This document shows positions 15,466 to 24,705 of a stretch of 38,045 nucleotides of DNA, piece after piece. The position numbers were made by a program, and so were the translations under genes. The stretch lies in assembly GCA_017458265.1 (NCBI GenBank), contig JAFTFV010000060.1, positions 1-38,045 on the forward strand, read 5' to 3'. Below the pieces are notes generated by a model. That model searched no databases. It was given only the letters and a program-made list of their open reading frames with translations, and was not told where the DNA came from. How positions within the stretch are numbered: position 1 is the stretch's first letter; every line of letters starts with the position of its first letter. This stretch comes from Bacteroidales bacterium. GTDB lineage: Bacteria; Bacteroidota; Bacteroidia; Bacteroidales; UBA932.

Positions 15466-18060
15466 ATGAGTATAAAACGGATATTGTCTGCGGCTCTGTT
15501 GCTCCTCGGCGGATTCTCTGCCCTGGCGCAGTCTTCCCGCAGTTCCATAGAGGTTGATTACAGTCACCCCAAGAAGTATATCGTGGGTGGCGTAGGCGTC
15601 GAAGGCAACAAGTATATCGGTGAGCATCAGATACTTCAGCTTACCGGCCTCAAGGAGGGGATGGAAGTCACCGTTCCCGGAGAGGACATTACCGGCATAG
15701 TGCACCGTCTGGTTGCTCAGCGCTATTTCGAAGACGTCGCCGTGGTGCTTGATTCCCTGAGCGCCCAGCAGGATACAGCCTGGTTCAAGGTCATGATCAA
15801 GGAACGCCCCAGGGTGTCAAGATGGCTCTACACAGGCGTCAAGTCCGGAGAGAAGAAAGACCTTGAGGAGCGCCTGAACCTCCGTCCCGGACGTGAATTC
15901 TCCGATTACGTAAAGGCAACCTCCACGGACATCATCAAGCGTTACTACTATGAAAAAGGCTATCTCAAGGCCGATGTAGACGTCGATGTCCAGAAGGATA
16001 CCATCATCAAGAGCGCTATCCGCGTCACCTTCAACGTGAACAGGGGAAACAAGGTCAAGATCAAGCATATCAATTACGAAGGCAACGGAGAAATAAAGCC
16101 ACGCAAGCTTGCCAAGAACATGAAGGAGACCCATGCCAACACATGGTACAACTTCTTCAAGAGCAAGAAATTCAAGGAAAAGGAATACAAGACTGACAAG
16201 AAAACCGTCCTTGAAGCCTTCAACGAGGCCGGCTATCGTGACGCCCGCCTTGTCAGGGACTCCGTCTATTACATCGATGACAAGCACCTTGACATCGACA
16301 TGGTCTTCGACCAGGGCCGCAAGTACTATTTCAGGGACATCACCTGGACCGGCAACGCCGTATATCCTTCAGAAATCCTGAACAATATCCTCCAGATCAA
16401 GAAAGGCGACGTGTACGATATCGTGACCCTTGAAAAGCGCCTTCACGGCGGCGGAAAGGAGTCGGAGTACGACATTTCCAAGCTATATAGGGACAACGGT
16501 TATCTTTTCTTCAGCGTTACGCCCGTCGAGGTGAACATCCAGAACGATTCCGTAGACGTTGAACTTCGCATCTCTGAAGGCAAGCCCGCCATCCTCAATG
16601 ACATCATCATCAACGGCAATGACCTCACAAACGAAAGGGTCATCCGCCGCCAGGTGATGACAAGGCCGGGCTACCTCTTCAGCCAGTCAGACTTCGAGCG
16701 CTCCATTCGTGAGATTGCTTCCATGGGCCAGTTCGATGCCGAACAGGTCATGAGTCCCTCCGGATACTCCATCATTCCCAACCAGCTTAACAATACCGTA
16801 GACATTATATATAATGTAACGGAGAAGCCTTCATCCCAGCTTGAACTTTCCGGCGGCTGGGGCGGCCATACCTTCGTCATGACGGCCGGTGTGAGCTTCA
16901 ACAACTTCTCAACCAGGAGAATGTTTGAGAAGGGAGCATGGAGGCCGGTTCCGCTTGGAGATGCACAGAGTCTTGCGCTCCGTTTCCAGACCAACGGTTC
17001 ATACTACACGTCCCTGAACTTCAGCTTCCAGGAGCCCTGGCTCTTTGGAAAGAAACCTACGTCACTGTCCATATCGGGTTACTACTCCCGTATGACCGAT
17101 GCGTATTACTCCACCGAATACTGGACCACAGGCCGTCTGAACGCCACCAAGTTCTTCGAAGTGTTCGGCTTCAACGCCGGTCTTGGTACGCGTCTGAAAT
17201 GGCCTGACAACTATTTCGTCCTGTACAACAACCTCAGCTGGCAGACATACAAGCTTACCAACTGGAACAGCTACATGTTTGCTTTCAACGACGGTATATC
17301 GCACAACTTGAGCTATACCATATCGCTGTCGAGAAACTCTTCAGACCAGCAGATCTATCCCCGTCAGGGTTCGGAGTTCTCTGCCTCCCTGCAGCTCACT
17401 CCTCCTTACTCCCTGCTCAGGAAGTATGATTATGACGCTGACGGCAACAAGGTCAAGGTGGCAAGCTACAAGGATGTCAATTATGACAGATGGACCAGCG
17501 CCCAGCGCTACAAGTGGATTGAGTACCACAAATGGAAATTCAGCGGCGCTATCTATACGAAACTCGTCGGAGACCTTGTCCTCATGACAAGGGCCCAGTT
17601 CGGTTTCCTTGGATACTACAACAGGAATTGGGGCTATTCACCGTTCGAGAACTTCCAGGTTGGTGGTGACGGTATGTCCGGTTACATGACCTATGGCGCA
17701 GAAATCGTATCCCTCCGTGGTTATACGGACTATTCACTCACGCCTCAGAAGGTCACTCCTTACAGCCAGCAGGGTGTAAGCTATGCCGGTAACCTTTACG
17801 ACAAGTTCACCGTTGAATTCCGTTATCCCGTAATCCTGCAGCCTCAGTCCACAATTTATGCACTTGCATTCCTTGAGGGCGGTAACTGCTGGAGCGATTT
17901 CAGGGAGTTCAATCCCTTCCAGATCAAACGTTCCGCCGGTGTTGGCGTGAGGGTGTTCCTGCCCATGATAGGCCTGCTGGGTATTGACTGGGGCTATGGC
18001 TTCGATGATACCGCCAACGGTGGAAGCCAGTTCCACTTCGTCCTGGGCCAGCAGTTCTAG
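15466..18060 (+). CDS. bamA: Outer membrane protein assembly factor BamA
   Basis: An 864-residue Omp85 protein. A signal peptide (MSIKRILSAALLLLGGFSALAQ) is followed by POTRA domains over about residues 35-450 (for example VEGNKYIGEHQILQLTGLKEG, ITWTGNAVYPSEILNNILQIKKGD, IINGNDLTNERVIRRQVMTRPG). The C-terminal barrel starts near LELSGGWGG. LRGYTDYSLTP matches the loop-6 (V/L)RG(F/Y) motif needed for barrel assembly, and the protein ends in aromatic FHFVLGQQF as an outer-membrane signal. It is the core of the machine that inserts beta-barrels; bamD and two Skp genes are in the same window. Confidence 0.97.
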   Translation: MSIKRILSAALLLLGGFSALAQSSRSSIEVDYSHPKKYIVGGVGVEGNKYIGEHQILQLTGLKEGMEVTVPGEDITGIVHRLVAQRYFEDVAVVLDSLSAQQDTAWFKVMIKERPRVSRWLYTGVKSGEKKDLEERLNLRPGREFSDYVKATSTDIIKRYYYEKGYLKADVDVDVQKDTIIKSAIRVTFNVNRGNKVKIKHINYEGNGEIKPRKLAKNMKETHANTWYNFFKSKKFKEKEYKTDKKTVLEAFNEAGYRDARLVRDSVYYIDDKHLDIDMVFDQGRKYYFRDITWTGNAVYPSEILNNILQIKKGDVYDIVTLEKRLHGGGKESEYDISKLYRDNGYLFFSVTPVEVNIQNDSVDVELRISEGKPAILNDIIINGNDLTNERVIRRQVMTRPGYLFSQSDFERSIREIASMGQFDAEQVMSPSGYSIIPNQLNNTVDIIYNVTEKPSSQLELSGGWGGHTFVMTAGVSFNNFSTRRMFEKGAWRPVPLGDAQSLALRFQTNGSYYTSLNFSFQEPWLFGKKPTSLSISGYYSRMTDAYYSTEYWTTGRLNATKFFEVFGFNAGLGTRLKWPDNYFVLYNNLSWQTYKLTNWNSYMFAFNDGISHNLSYTISLSRNSSDQQIYPRQGSEFSASLQLTPPYSLLRKYDYDADGNKVKVASYKDVNYDRWTSAQRYKWIEYHKWKFSGAIYTKLVGDLVLMTRAQFGFLGYYNRNWGYSPFENFQVGGDGMSGYMTYGAEIVSLRGYTDYSLTPQKVTPYSQQGVSYAGNLYDKFTVEFRYPVILQPQSTIYALAFLEGGNCWSDFREFNPFQIKRSAGVGVRVFLPMIGLLGIDWGYGFDDTANGGSQFHFVLGQQF

Positions 18061-18103
18061 TATGGTATGAATATTGTGAATAACTGTTAGCCGGAATGCC
18101 TGA

Positions 18104-18130
18104 TGTCATTCTGAACGAAGTGAAGAATCT
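18104..18130 (+). repeat. Dispersed GTCATTCTGAACGAAG-type intergenic repeat, one copy
   Basis: Between bamA and ompH, 18104-18130 starts TGTCATTCTGAACGAAG and ends GAAGAATCT. I recognise this as a motif found scattered between genes in many unrelated bacterial genomes. The inner part CTGAACGAAGTGAAG is two near-copies of GAACGAAG/GTGAAG. Only one copy is seen here. Function unknown. Confidence 0.55.
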
Positions 18131-18160
18131 AAAAAACTGAAACAAAAAACTATTGAAGAT

Positions 18161-18727
18161 ATGAAAAAGATTGTTTTAATTGCACTTGCATCCCTTATGG
18201 CATTCTCTGCCGGAGCTCAGAAGCTTGGCCGCGTGAATTTCAACGAGCTTGTAATGCTCATGCCTGAAATGGACAAAGCACGTGAAACCATGAGCGCCTC
18301 CCAGAAAGAGGCCGAAGAAACTTATTCCGCAATGGTAGAGGAGTATCAGGGTAAGCTCACCCAGTATCAGCAGAAAAGTGCAAGCTGGACTGCAGCCATC
18401 AAGGAATCCAAGGAAAAAGAACTCATGGACATCCAGAACCGTCTCCAGGAGTTCCAGCAGACCATCTCCCAGGAACTCCAGCAGCAGCAGTCACAGCTCA
18501 TGGCTCCCATCAATGAGAAGGCAAACAACGCCGTCAAGGAAATCGCCAAGGCAAAGGGCCTTGCGGTCCTTTTCGACGCTTCCCAGGCAATCTACTTTGA
18601 CGATGCTCTCGTAGAAGACATCACTGCAGATGCACGCAAGGCTCTCGGTATCCCTGCAGACCGCACCATCGAAGCTCTCCAGGCAGAACTTGCCGCCCAG
18701 GCACAGCAGCAACAGGCCACCAAGTAA
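18161..18727 (+). CDS. OmpH/Skp periplasmic chaperone
   Basis: A 188-residue secreted protein (signal peptide MKKIVLIALASLMAFSAGAQ) with the Skp layout: KLGRVNFNELVMLMPEMDKA, a long helical arm rich in Gln/Glu/Ser (about residues 45-115), the return strand AKGLAVLFDASQAIYFDDALVEDIT and a C-terminal Gln-rich helix. It should hold nascent outer-membrane proteins for BamA, whose gene is 100 bp upstream. It ends in a strong terminator. Confidence 0.9.
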   Translation: MKKIVLIALASLMAFSAGAQKLGRVNFNELVMLMPEMDKARETMSASQKEAEETYSAMVEEYQGKLTQYQQKSASWTAAIKESKEKELMDIQNRLQEFQQTISQELQQQQSQLMAPINEKANNAVKEIAKAKGLAVLFDASQAIYFDDALVEDITADARKALGIPADRTIEALQAELAAQAQQQQATK

Positions 18728-18736
18728 GTTTATCTC

Positions 18737-18756
18737 ATTATCTCAATTAAGATAAT
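18737..18756 (+). other. AT-rich hairpin before the terminator
   Basis: ATTATCT (18737-18743) pairs with AGATAAT (18750-18756) around a 6-base loop, directly after the ompH stop and before the main terminator. It may help 3'-end stability; no function is shown. Confidence 0.4.
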
Positions 18757-18757
18757 G

Positions 18758-18796
18758 GAGGCTGACTCAAATGAATGAGCCAGCCTCTTTTTTTTT
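18758..18796 (+). terminator. Strong intrinsic terminator after ompH
   Basis: GAGGCTGACTCA (18758-18769) pairs with TGAGCCAGCCTC (18776-18787) with one A-C mismatch and a 6-base loop, followed by nine T (18788-18796). This closes the nadK-uppS-bamA-ompH operon. The minus strand has no T run after the hairpin, so it is not a clear terminator for gdhA. Confidence 0.9.
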
Positions 18797-18811
18797 GTGA
18801 AAGATTTATTA

Positions 18812-20155
18812 TTAAATCGTTCCCTGCTCGAGCATTGCGGTAGCAACCTTCATGAAGCCGGCGATGTTGGCGCCCTTCACGTAGTCTACTGTGCCGTCCG
18901 GCTGGGTGCCGTACTTGACGCACTGTTCGTGGATGGACTTCATGATGAAGTGGAGCTTGTCGTCAACTTCCTTGGCATCCCAGGAGATGTGTTCTGCGTT
19001 CTGGGTCATTTCGAGACCGCTTGTTGCGACACCGCCTGCGTTCACGGCCTTGCCGGGAGCGAAGAGGATACCGTTATGCTGGAAGAAGTGGATGGCACCG
19101 GGCTGGCAACCCATGTTGGAAACCTCGCAGCAGCACCAGCAGCCGTTAGCCTTGAGCTGCTTTGCATCGTCCTCGGAGAGTTCGTTCTGGAAAGCGCAGG
19201 GGAGAGCGATGTCGCAAGGGATGCTCCATGCCTTCTTGCCTGCAGTGAACTTTGCCTGGCCGGGGAACTTGTCTGCCATATCCTGGACCTTGTTGCGGTT
19301 GGATGCACGCATGACAAGCATGTAGTCGATCATTTCGGGAGTGATGCCGTCGGGAATTTCGCAGACGCCGTCAGGACCGGAAATGGCAACAACCTTTGCG
19401 CCAAGTTCGCGGGCTTTCTGAGCTGCACCCCATGCTACGTTGCCGAAGCCGGAGAGAGCGACTTTCTTGCCCTTGATGTCCTTGCCGGCCTTCTCGAGAA
19501 GGTGCTGGGTGAAGTAGAGGGCGCCGAAGCCTGTTGCTTCAGGACGGAGGATGGAACCGCCCCAGGTGCTGCCCTTACCGGTGAGAACACCGGTGTTGTA
19601 CTCGCGTGCGAGCTTCTTGTACATACCGTAGAGGTAGCCGATTTCGCGGCCGCCTACACCTACGTCACCGGCAGGAATATCCTGGTCGGGGCCTATGCAG
19701 TTCCAGAGCTCAAGCATGAAGGCCTGGCAGAAACGCATGATTTCGTCGTTGGACTTGCCGACGGGGTCAAAATCTGAACCACCCTTTGCACCGCCCATAG
19801 GGAGGGTTGTGAGGGCATTCTTGAAGGTCTGTTCAAAGCCCAGGAACTTGAGCATTGAAGGAGTTACAGCCTTGTGGAAACGGAGACCGCCCTTATAGGG
19901 GCCGATAGCACTGTTGAACTGGATACGGTAACCAGTGTTGGTGCGGACTTCGCCTGCATCGTCAATCCATGTGACGCGGAAAGAGAAGATGCGGTCGGGT
20001 TCTACCAGACGCTCAACGATCTTTGCCTTTTCGAATTCAGGATGCTGGTTGTAGACATCCTCGATAGACTCAAGAACTTCCTGTACGGCCTGCAGATACT
20101 CTTTCTCCAGAGGGTATTTGGCCTCAAGGCGTGCCATGATATCGGCTGTTTTCAT
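18812..20155 (-). CDS. gdhA: NADP-type glutamate dehydrogenase
   Basis: A 447-residue hexameric-type enzyme joining ammonia to 2-oxoglutarate. Family blocks seen: GPYKGGLRFHKAVTPSMLKFLGFEQ, PMGGAKGGSDFDPVGKSNDEIMRFCQAFM with the catalytic Lys, DIPAGDVGVGGREIGYLYG, TGKGSTWGGSILRPEATGFG, and the nucleotide-binding VALSGFGNVAWGAAQKA. Length fits the bacterial NADP-dependent group. It stands alone between two plus-strand operons with its own promoter at 20219-20250. Confidence 0.97.
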   Translation of the reverse strand: MKTADIMARLEAKYPLEKEYLQAVQEVLESIEDVYNQHPEFEKAKIVERLVEPDRIFSFRVTWIDDAGEVRTNTGYRIQFNSAIGPYKGGLRFHKAVTPSMLKFLGFEQTFKNALTTLPMGGAKGGSDFDPVGKSNDEIMRFCQAFMLELWNCIGPDQDIPAGDVGVGGREIGYLYGMYKKLAREYNTGVLTGKGSTWGGSILRPEATGFGALYFTQHLLEKAGKDIKGKKVALSGFGNVAWGAAQKARELGAKVVAISGPDGVCEIPDGITPEMIDYMLVMRASNRNKVQDMADKFPGQAKFTAGKKAWSIPCDIALPCAFQNELSEDDAKQLKANGCWCCCEVSNMGCQPGAIHFFQHNGILFAPGKAVNAGGVATSGLEMTQNAEHISWDAKEVDDKLHFIMKSIHEQCVKYGTQPDGTVDYVKGANIAGFMKVATAMLEQGTI

Positions 20156-20218
20156 AGTAAAAGAAATAATAATTGGTTATAGTTAATAATAAATAGGAAT
20201 TTCTGTTAATTCCGTTAC

Positions 20219-20250
20219 AAATTTAAATAATAAAAAGAGATTTCCCAATA
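20219..20250 (-). promoter_or_regulatory. Predicted gdhA promoter
   Basis: On the minus strand TAAATTTG (20226-20219) with ATTG (20250-20247) 20 bases upstream. The leader would be about 55 bases and very AT-rich. The remaining gap to 20338 holds the divergent promoter for the M49-like gene and nothing else I can identify. Confidence 0.45.
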
Positions 20251-20305
20251 AAAATGCAAGGAAAAAATAAATGCTCAAAACGTCGGTTATCTGAATGGAA
20301 ATTGT

Positions 20306-20313
20306 TAACTTTG
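20306..20313 (+). promoter_or_regulatory. Possible -7 box for the M49-like / DASS / porin operon
   Basis: TAACTTTG matches TAnnTTTG exactly and lies 24 bases before the ATG at 20338. A clear -33 box is not seen. Confidence 0.4.
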
Positions 20314-20337
20314 TAAGTTTTAATACTTAAACCAACA

Positions 20338-21933
20338 ATGAAAAAGTACCTGATTGCGCTTTTGGTGCCCCTGATGGTCATCACTTCCTGCGCACAGCAT
20401 CGTTCCAAGGCCGCCAGGCTCATGGCAAACTATGCAGAGGTGACGATTCCCGCTCCGGACCTTTCGGGCATCACCAACAATGGTAAAGAGGTTCTGAATC
20501 TATACCGTTTTGCGGCAGATGAGGCAGATGCCATATACTGGGAGCAGAACTTTGGTGACAAGTCTGTCATCGAAGCTCTCCAGGATCCTTCAGAGAAGGC
20601 CTATGCCATGATCAATTACGGTCCCTGGGACAGGATTGACGGCGAGCCTTTCATCGCAGGATACGGAGACAAACCCGCAGGCGCATGCTTCTATCCTCAG
20701 GATATGACTCCTACAGAATTCTCAGAGTATGCGGATCCCGCCAAGGACAGCCCCTATACCCTTATAACGAGGGCAGATGACGGCTCCCTTAAGACAGTGT
20801 GGTATCATGACGCATATGCAGACCACATTGAGAAAATCGCAGATTATCTCACCGCCGCTGCCGATATCACCATCAAGGAGAGTGTCCGCAATTACCTCCT
20901 CAAGATGGCTGAAGGTCTCAGGACCGACGACTACTATGAGGCAGAAAAGGCATGGCTGGAGATGACAGACTCCAAGATGGACCTTGTCATCGGCCCCAAT
21001 GAGACCGTGGACGACAATCTCTTCGGACGCAAGGCTTCTTTCGGTGCCTATGTGCTTCTCAAGAACCTTGACCGAACAGAAAAACTCTCCCGCATGGTCG
21101 AGAAGCTTCCTTTCTATCAGTCCATCCTTCCCGGAGAGGCAGCATATCATGAATTCGCTCCCCAGTCGGCATCCAACATCTTCTCCTGTGATGCCATCTA
21201 CTACGGCGGATATACCAACGCGGGTTATAAGGTGATTGCCATCAACTTCCCGTATGACGCCCGTCTGCAGGAGGAAATCGGCACCAGGACCATACTCTTT
21301 GACAATATCATCAGGGAGAAGTTCAACCGCACCCTCTTCCCTGCAGGAATGCTCCTGTTCGAAGGAGAGGATGCTGCCCATCTTGACGCCAATGCTTTCT
21401 ACTGGAACATCGTCTTCCGTGAAATCGCAAAGGGCCTTGGCGTAAAGGAAACCGTCAACGGACGCGGCACAGTTGCCGATGCCCTCTCTACCGAGGCTCT
21501 CACCTTCGAAAAGGCAAAATCCAACGTGCTCGGAACCTACCTCTGCGCCAAGGAAGTTGCCGATCACCAGATTGACGCACTCATCCAGAAGGAAGACGTC
21601 CTTGCAACATTCATTGCCAACGTCATCCGTTCCTGCCGTTTCGGAGATGCCGATGCTACCGGCCGCGCCAACCTCATGGTCTACAATTATCTCCTTGAAC
21701 AGGGCGCGATTTCCCTCAAGGAGTCAGGACGATATGCTATCGACTATGCCAAGACAGAGTCTGCAATCGAGTCCCTGGGCGCACAGATCCTAAAGATTCA
21801 GGCAACCGGCGACCTCGAGGCTGCAAAGGCTTTCACCGCATATTATTCCGTAGTCAGCACATCCCTCAAGTCCGACATCGTCCTTCTCGAGAAGGAGAGG
21901 ATCCCTGTTGACATCCGCTTCAAATACGAATAG
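20338..21933 (+). CDS. Peptidase M49-like (dipeptidyl-peptidase III-type) lipoprotein, zinc site lost
   Basis: A 531-residue lipoprotein (VITSCAQ lipobox, Cys about 18). The body resembles the Bacteroidetes M49-like zinc hydrolases: YGPWDRIDGEPFI, CDAIYYGGYTNAGYKVIAINFPYD, EKFNRTLFPAG, GLGVKETVNGRGTVADAL and GRANLMVYNYLLEQGA. Active members carry HEVAHGLG-type HExxH and a downstream E-x-x-KAD. Here the same place reads REIAKGLG (R361, K365) and FEKAKSN (E391, N396), so both His ligands are gone while the fold signature stays. It is likely an inactive, binding-type relative in the periplasm or at the outer membrane. It is 17 bp upstream of a carboxylate transporter gene. Confidence 0.8.
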   Translation: MKKYLIALLVPLMVITSCAQHRSKAARLMANYAEVTIPAPDLSGITNNGKEVLNLYRFAADEADAIYWEQNFGDKSVIEALQDPSEKAYAMINYGPWDRIDGEPFIAGYGDKPAGACFYPQDMTPTEFSEYADPAKDSPYTLITRADDGSLKTVWYHDAYADHIEKIADYLTAAADITIKESVRNYLLKMAEGLRTDDYYEAEKAWLEMTDSKMDLVIGPNETVDDNLFGRKASFGAYVLLKNLDRTEKLSRMVEKLPFYQSILPGEAAYHEFAPQSASNIFSCDAIYYGGYTNAGYKVIAINFPYDARLQEEIGTRTILFDNIIREKFNRTLFPAGMLLFEGEDAAHLDANAFYWNIVFREIAKGLGVKETVNGRGTVADALSTEALTFEKAKSNVLGTYLCAKEVADHQIDALIQKEDVLATFIANVIRSCRFGDADATGRANLMVYNYLLEQGAISLKESGRYAIDYAKTESAIESLGAQILKIQATGDLEAAKAFTAYYSVVSTSLKSDIVLLEKERIPVDIRFKYE

Positions 21934-21950
21934 TAAAAACAAAAGATATC

Positions 21951-23399
21951 ATGTCTGACAAGAAATTCAATTTCAAGTATTGTGTATGGCTGCCGCTGGT
22001 GCTTGCCATCACAGTCTTCCTCTGGGCCGTTCCCGTCAGTTTCTTTGGAATCGATGCCCTCACAGTGGTGCAGCAGAGGGTTATCGCCCTGTTCGTGTTT
22101 GCCGCACTCATGTGGATTTTCGAAATCATCCCTAACTGGAGCACCTCGCTTCTGGTTATCGTGATAGCGCTTCTCACCGTATCCAACAAGGGTATAGGCC
22201 TGTTCTGCGACCCGCAGTACGGCACCCTGGTGCCTTACGGCCGTATCATGGCCTCAATGGCAGATCCTGTCGTGATGCTGTTCCTCGGCGGTTTCGTGCT
22301 TGCCATCATGGCAGAGCGTTACGGCCTTGACGTCACCCTTGCAAGGGCCCTTCTGAAACTCTTCGGCACAAAGCCTGAGATTGTCCTCCTGGGATTCCTC
22401 ATCATGATTTCCGTGTTCTCGATGTTCATGTCCAACACCGCGACCGCCGCCATGATGCTTGCGCTCCTTACCCCGGTGCTCTCAAAGCTCCCTGCCGATG
22501 ACAAGGGCAAGGTGGGCCTTGCACTGTCCATCCCGGTAGCAGCCAACCTCGGCGGTATCGGCACACCTATCGGCACTCCTCCCAATGCTACCGCAAAGGG
22601 TGCACTGGAGCAGGCCGGCATCGATGTTTCCTTCGGCGAATGGTGCGTTCACATGATTCCTTACGTGATCATCATGATTCTCATCGCATGGATTATCCTG
22701 CGCATCTTCTTCCCCTTCAAGACCAAGAAGCTCGTCCTTGAAATCCCCGAGAGCAACAGGAAGAAAGACTGGAAACTCTATGTGGTATGGATTACCTTCA
22801 TCGGCACAATTCTTCTCTGGGCAACAGAGCAGATCACCCATATCAACTCCAACATTGTTGCACTCATTCCCCTTGGCGTTTTCACCGCCACAGGACTCTT
22901 CGGCAAGGAAGAAATCAAGGAAATCAACTGGAACGTGCTCTGGCTCGTAGCGGGAGGTTTCTGCCTTGGATACTGCCTGCAGGATACCGGTCTTGCAAAG
23001 GTTCTCATCCAGGCTATTCCTTTCGGCAGCATGTCCGTTGTCCTGGTGCTCATCATCGCAGGTCTCGTGTGCTACTTCCTTTCCAACTTCATCTCCAACT
23101 CTGCTACCGCTGCCCTTCTTATCCCTATCCTCATAGTGGTTGCAAACGGCATGGCAGACCCTGAAGCTGCAAACAACGCACAGTTCCTCGCCCTTGGCGG
23201 CACAAGCGCAATGATCATCTTTATCGCAGTGTGTGCATCCATCGCAATGCTTTTCCCTATCTCCACACCTCCGAACGCCATCGCATCGGCAACCGGCATG
23301 GTAGAGACCAAGGACATGACCAAGGTGGGCCTCATCATCGGCATAATCGGCTTTGTCCTGGGATTCTTCTGGCTTACGAAACTTTTCCCGTTCGCATAA
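21951..23399 (+). CDS. DASS/SLC13 (INDY-type) anion:sodium symporter
   Basis: A 482-residue inner-membrane protein with about 11 hydrophobic segments. The two SNT-type re-entrant motifs of DASS transporters are present: MSNTATAAMM with NLGGIGTPIGTPPNATA, and ISNSATAALLIP with FPISTPPNAIASATG. The second motif is SNS instead of SNT. Such proteins import di- and tricarboxylates (succinate, citrate), and some carry sulfate; the substrate here is not set by sequence. It lies between the M49-like lipoprotein and a porin-like gene, 1 bp before the latter. Confidence 0.92.
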   Translation: MSDKKFNFKYCVWLPLVLAITVFLWAVPVSFFGIDALTVVQQRVIALFVFAALMWIFEIIPNWSTSLLVIVIALLTVSNKGIGLFCDPQYGTLVPYGRIMASMADPVVMLFLGGFVLAIMAERYGLDVTLARALLKLFGTKPEIVLLGFLIMISVFSMFMSNTATAAMMLALLTPVLSKLPADDKGKVGLALSIPVAANLGGIGTPIGTPPNATAKGALEQAGIDVSFGEWCVHMIPYVIIMILIAWIILRIFFPFKTKKLVLEIPESNRKKDWKLYVVWITFIGTILLWATEQITHINSNIVALIPLGVFTATGLFGKEEIKEINWNVLWLVAGGFCLGYCLQDTGLAKVLIQAIPFGSMSVVLVLIIAGLVCYFLSNFISNSATAALLIPILIVVANGMADPEAANNAQFLALGGTSAMIIFIAVCASIAMLFPISTPPNAIASATGMVETKDMTKVGLIIGIIGFVLGFFWLTKLFPFA

Positions 23400-23400
23400 T

Positions 23401-24705
23401 ATGAAAAAGACAATCGCAATAATCCTCCTTGCTGTCATGGGCATCAGCACCTATGCACAGGAGACCCCCGCCAAGTTCAAGCTTTACGGTTTCATCCGCA
23501 ACTATGCGGTCATTGATTCCCGTGAGGTGAACGGCGGTACCCATGACCTTTACTACTACATGCCCAAGGACCAGCTCCTCAATGCCGCAGGTGAAGACAT
23601 GAATGACGGTTTCAACTGGAAATTCATATCACTTACCACACGCCTCGGCCTGGACATCTCCGGCTATGAATTCAACGGAATCAAGCTCGCAGGCAAGGTA
23701 GAGGCCGATTTCTACAGCCTCAACGGAACCGGAAGCGCCAATACTATTGCGCAGCTCCGTCTACGTCAGGCATACATGGCCCTTACCCACGAGTTTGAGG
23801 ATGGAGAGAAGCTCACCGTCAACATCGGACAGACCTGGCACCCCATGGCTGTAGACCTTCCTTTCGGAATCAACCTTGAAACCTGCGCTCCCTTCGGCCC
23901 CTTCAACCGCAGCCCTCAGGTGATGGCTCATTCCACACTTGGAAAGTTCACTTTCACCTATGGTTTCCTGTATCTGAGCCAGTATCTTCCCATGGATGCC
24001 CAGGCCAATGCCAAGAGCGTAGCTCCCTGGAAGTATGGCTTCCCCGAAGCTTATATCGGCATGACATACAAAGACGGCCCCTTCACCTGCAAGCTTGGCT
24101 TTGACAATGTCCTTTCCAAGCCCATCCGCACTGTAAAGGATGCCGCAGGAGACACTCACAAGGCAAAGGGCGCGCTTGATGCCATCACCGGATTTGCTTA
24201 TGCACAGTATGGCAAGGGCATGTTCCAGATCAAGGCAAAGGCTGCACTTGCAATGAGCGGTGAGCATATGAACATCCTTTCCGGTTACGGCATTGCAGAC
24301 TATGATGCATCCACCTATACATATACTTATACTCCCATGCGTGACCTTACCACTTTCGTGAGCGCACAGTATGGAAAGAAGTTCCAGGTTCTGGGTATGG
24401 TGGGATACATGAAGCAGCTTGGTACAAGCAAGGACCTCATGGGCAGCGCTGCCGTGGTTAATGCTACAGGAGGAAACCTCTGGCTCAATACTGCCGCCGC
24501 TGCCAACATCCAGCAGGCATTCCGCATGACCCCTACCGTCATGTGGAACATCGGCAAGATCCAGATGGGACTTGAGTACGACTACACCATTGCCGAATAC
24601 GGCAACAGTGACGCTGTGCGCAACGCCCGCGGCATCTATGAAGCCGGCAGCACGCACTGGCTTGGCAACCACAGGTTCATCTGGCTCTCCAAGTTCAATT
24701 TCTAA
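23401..24705 (+). CDS. Outer-membrane porin-like beta-barrel protein
   Basis: A 434-residue secreted protein (MKKTIAIILLAVMGISTYAQ signal). The mature part is rich in alternating aromatic strands from KFKLYGFIRNYAVIDSRE to the C-terminal NHRFIWLSKFNF, which ends in Phe as outer-membrane barrels do. The FKLYGFIR start and RLRQAYMAL resemble DcaP/porin-like barrels. The start at 23401 is set by the signal peptide; an upstream in-frame ATG lies within the transporter gene. Its position right after the DASS gene suggests it carries the same substrate across the outer membrane. Specificity is unknown. Confidence 0.8.
   Translation: MKKTIAIILLAVMGISTYAQETPAKFKLYGFIRNYAVIDSREVNGGTHDLYYYMPKDQLLNAAGEDMNDGFNWKFISLTTRLGLDISGYEFNGIKLAGKVEADFYSLNGTGSANTIAQLRLRQAYMALTHEFEDGEKLTVNIGQTWHPMAVDLPFGINLETCAPFGPFNRSPQVMAHSTLGKFTFTYGFLYLSQYLPMDAQANAKSVAPWKYGFPEAYIGMTYKDGPFTCKLGFDNVLSKPIRTVKDAAGDTHKAKGALDAITGFAYAQYGKGMFQIKAKAALAMSGEHMNILSGYGIADYDASTYTYTYTPMRDLTTFVSAQYGKKFQVLGMVGYMKQLGTSKDLMGSAAVVNATGGNLWLNTAAAANIQQAFRMTPTVMWNIGKIQMGLEYDYTIAEYGNSDAVRNARGIYEAGSTHWLGNHRFIWLSKFNF

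Noticed and set aside
18758-18796. Bidirectional terminator also serving gdhA
   Set aside because: The T run follows the hairpin only on the plus strand; the minus side continues CATTATC.
18797-19777. Plus-strand open frame of 326 codons
   Set aside because: Antisense to gdhA, with no start context, motif or family resemblance.
21418-21525. Loss of HExxH in the M49-like protein as a sequencing or frameshift error
   Set aside because: The frame is unbroken, the flanking GLGVKETVNGRGTV block is normal, and both His sites plus the later Asp are changed independently.
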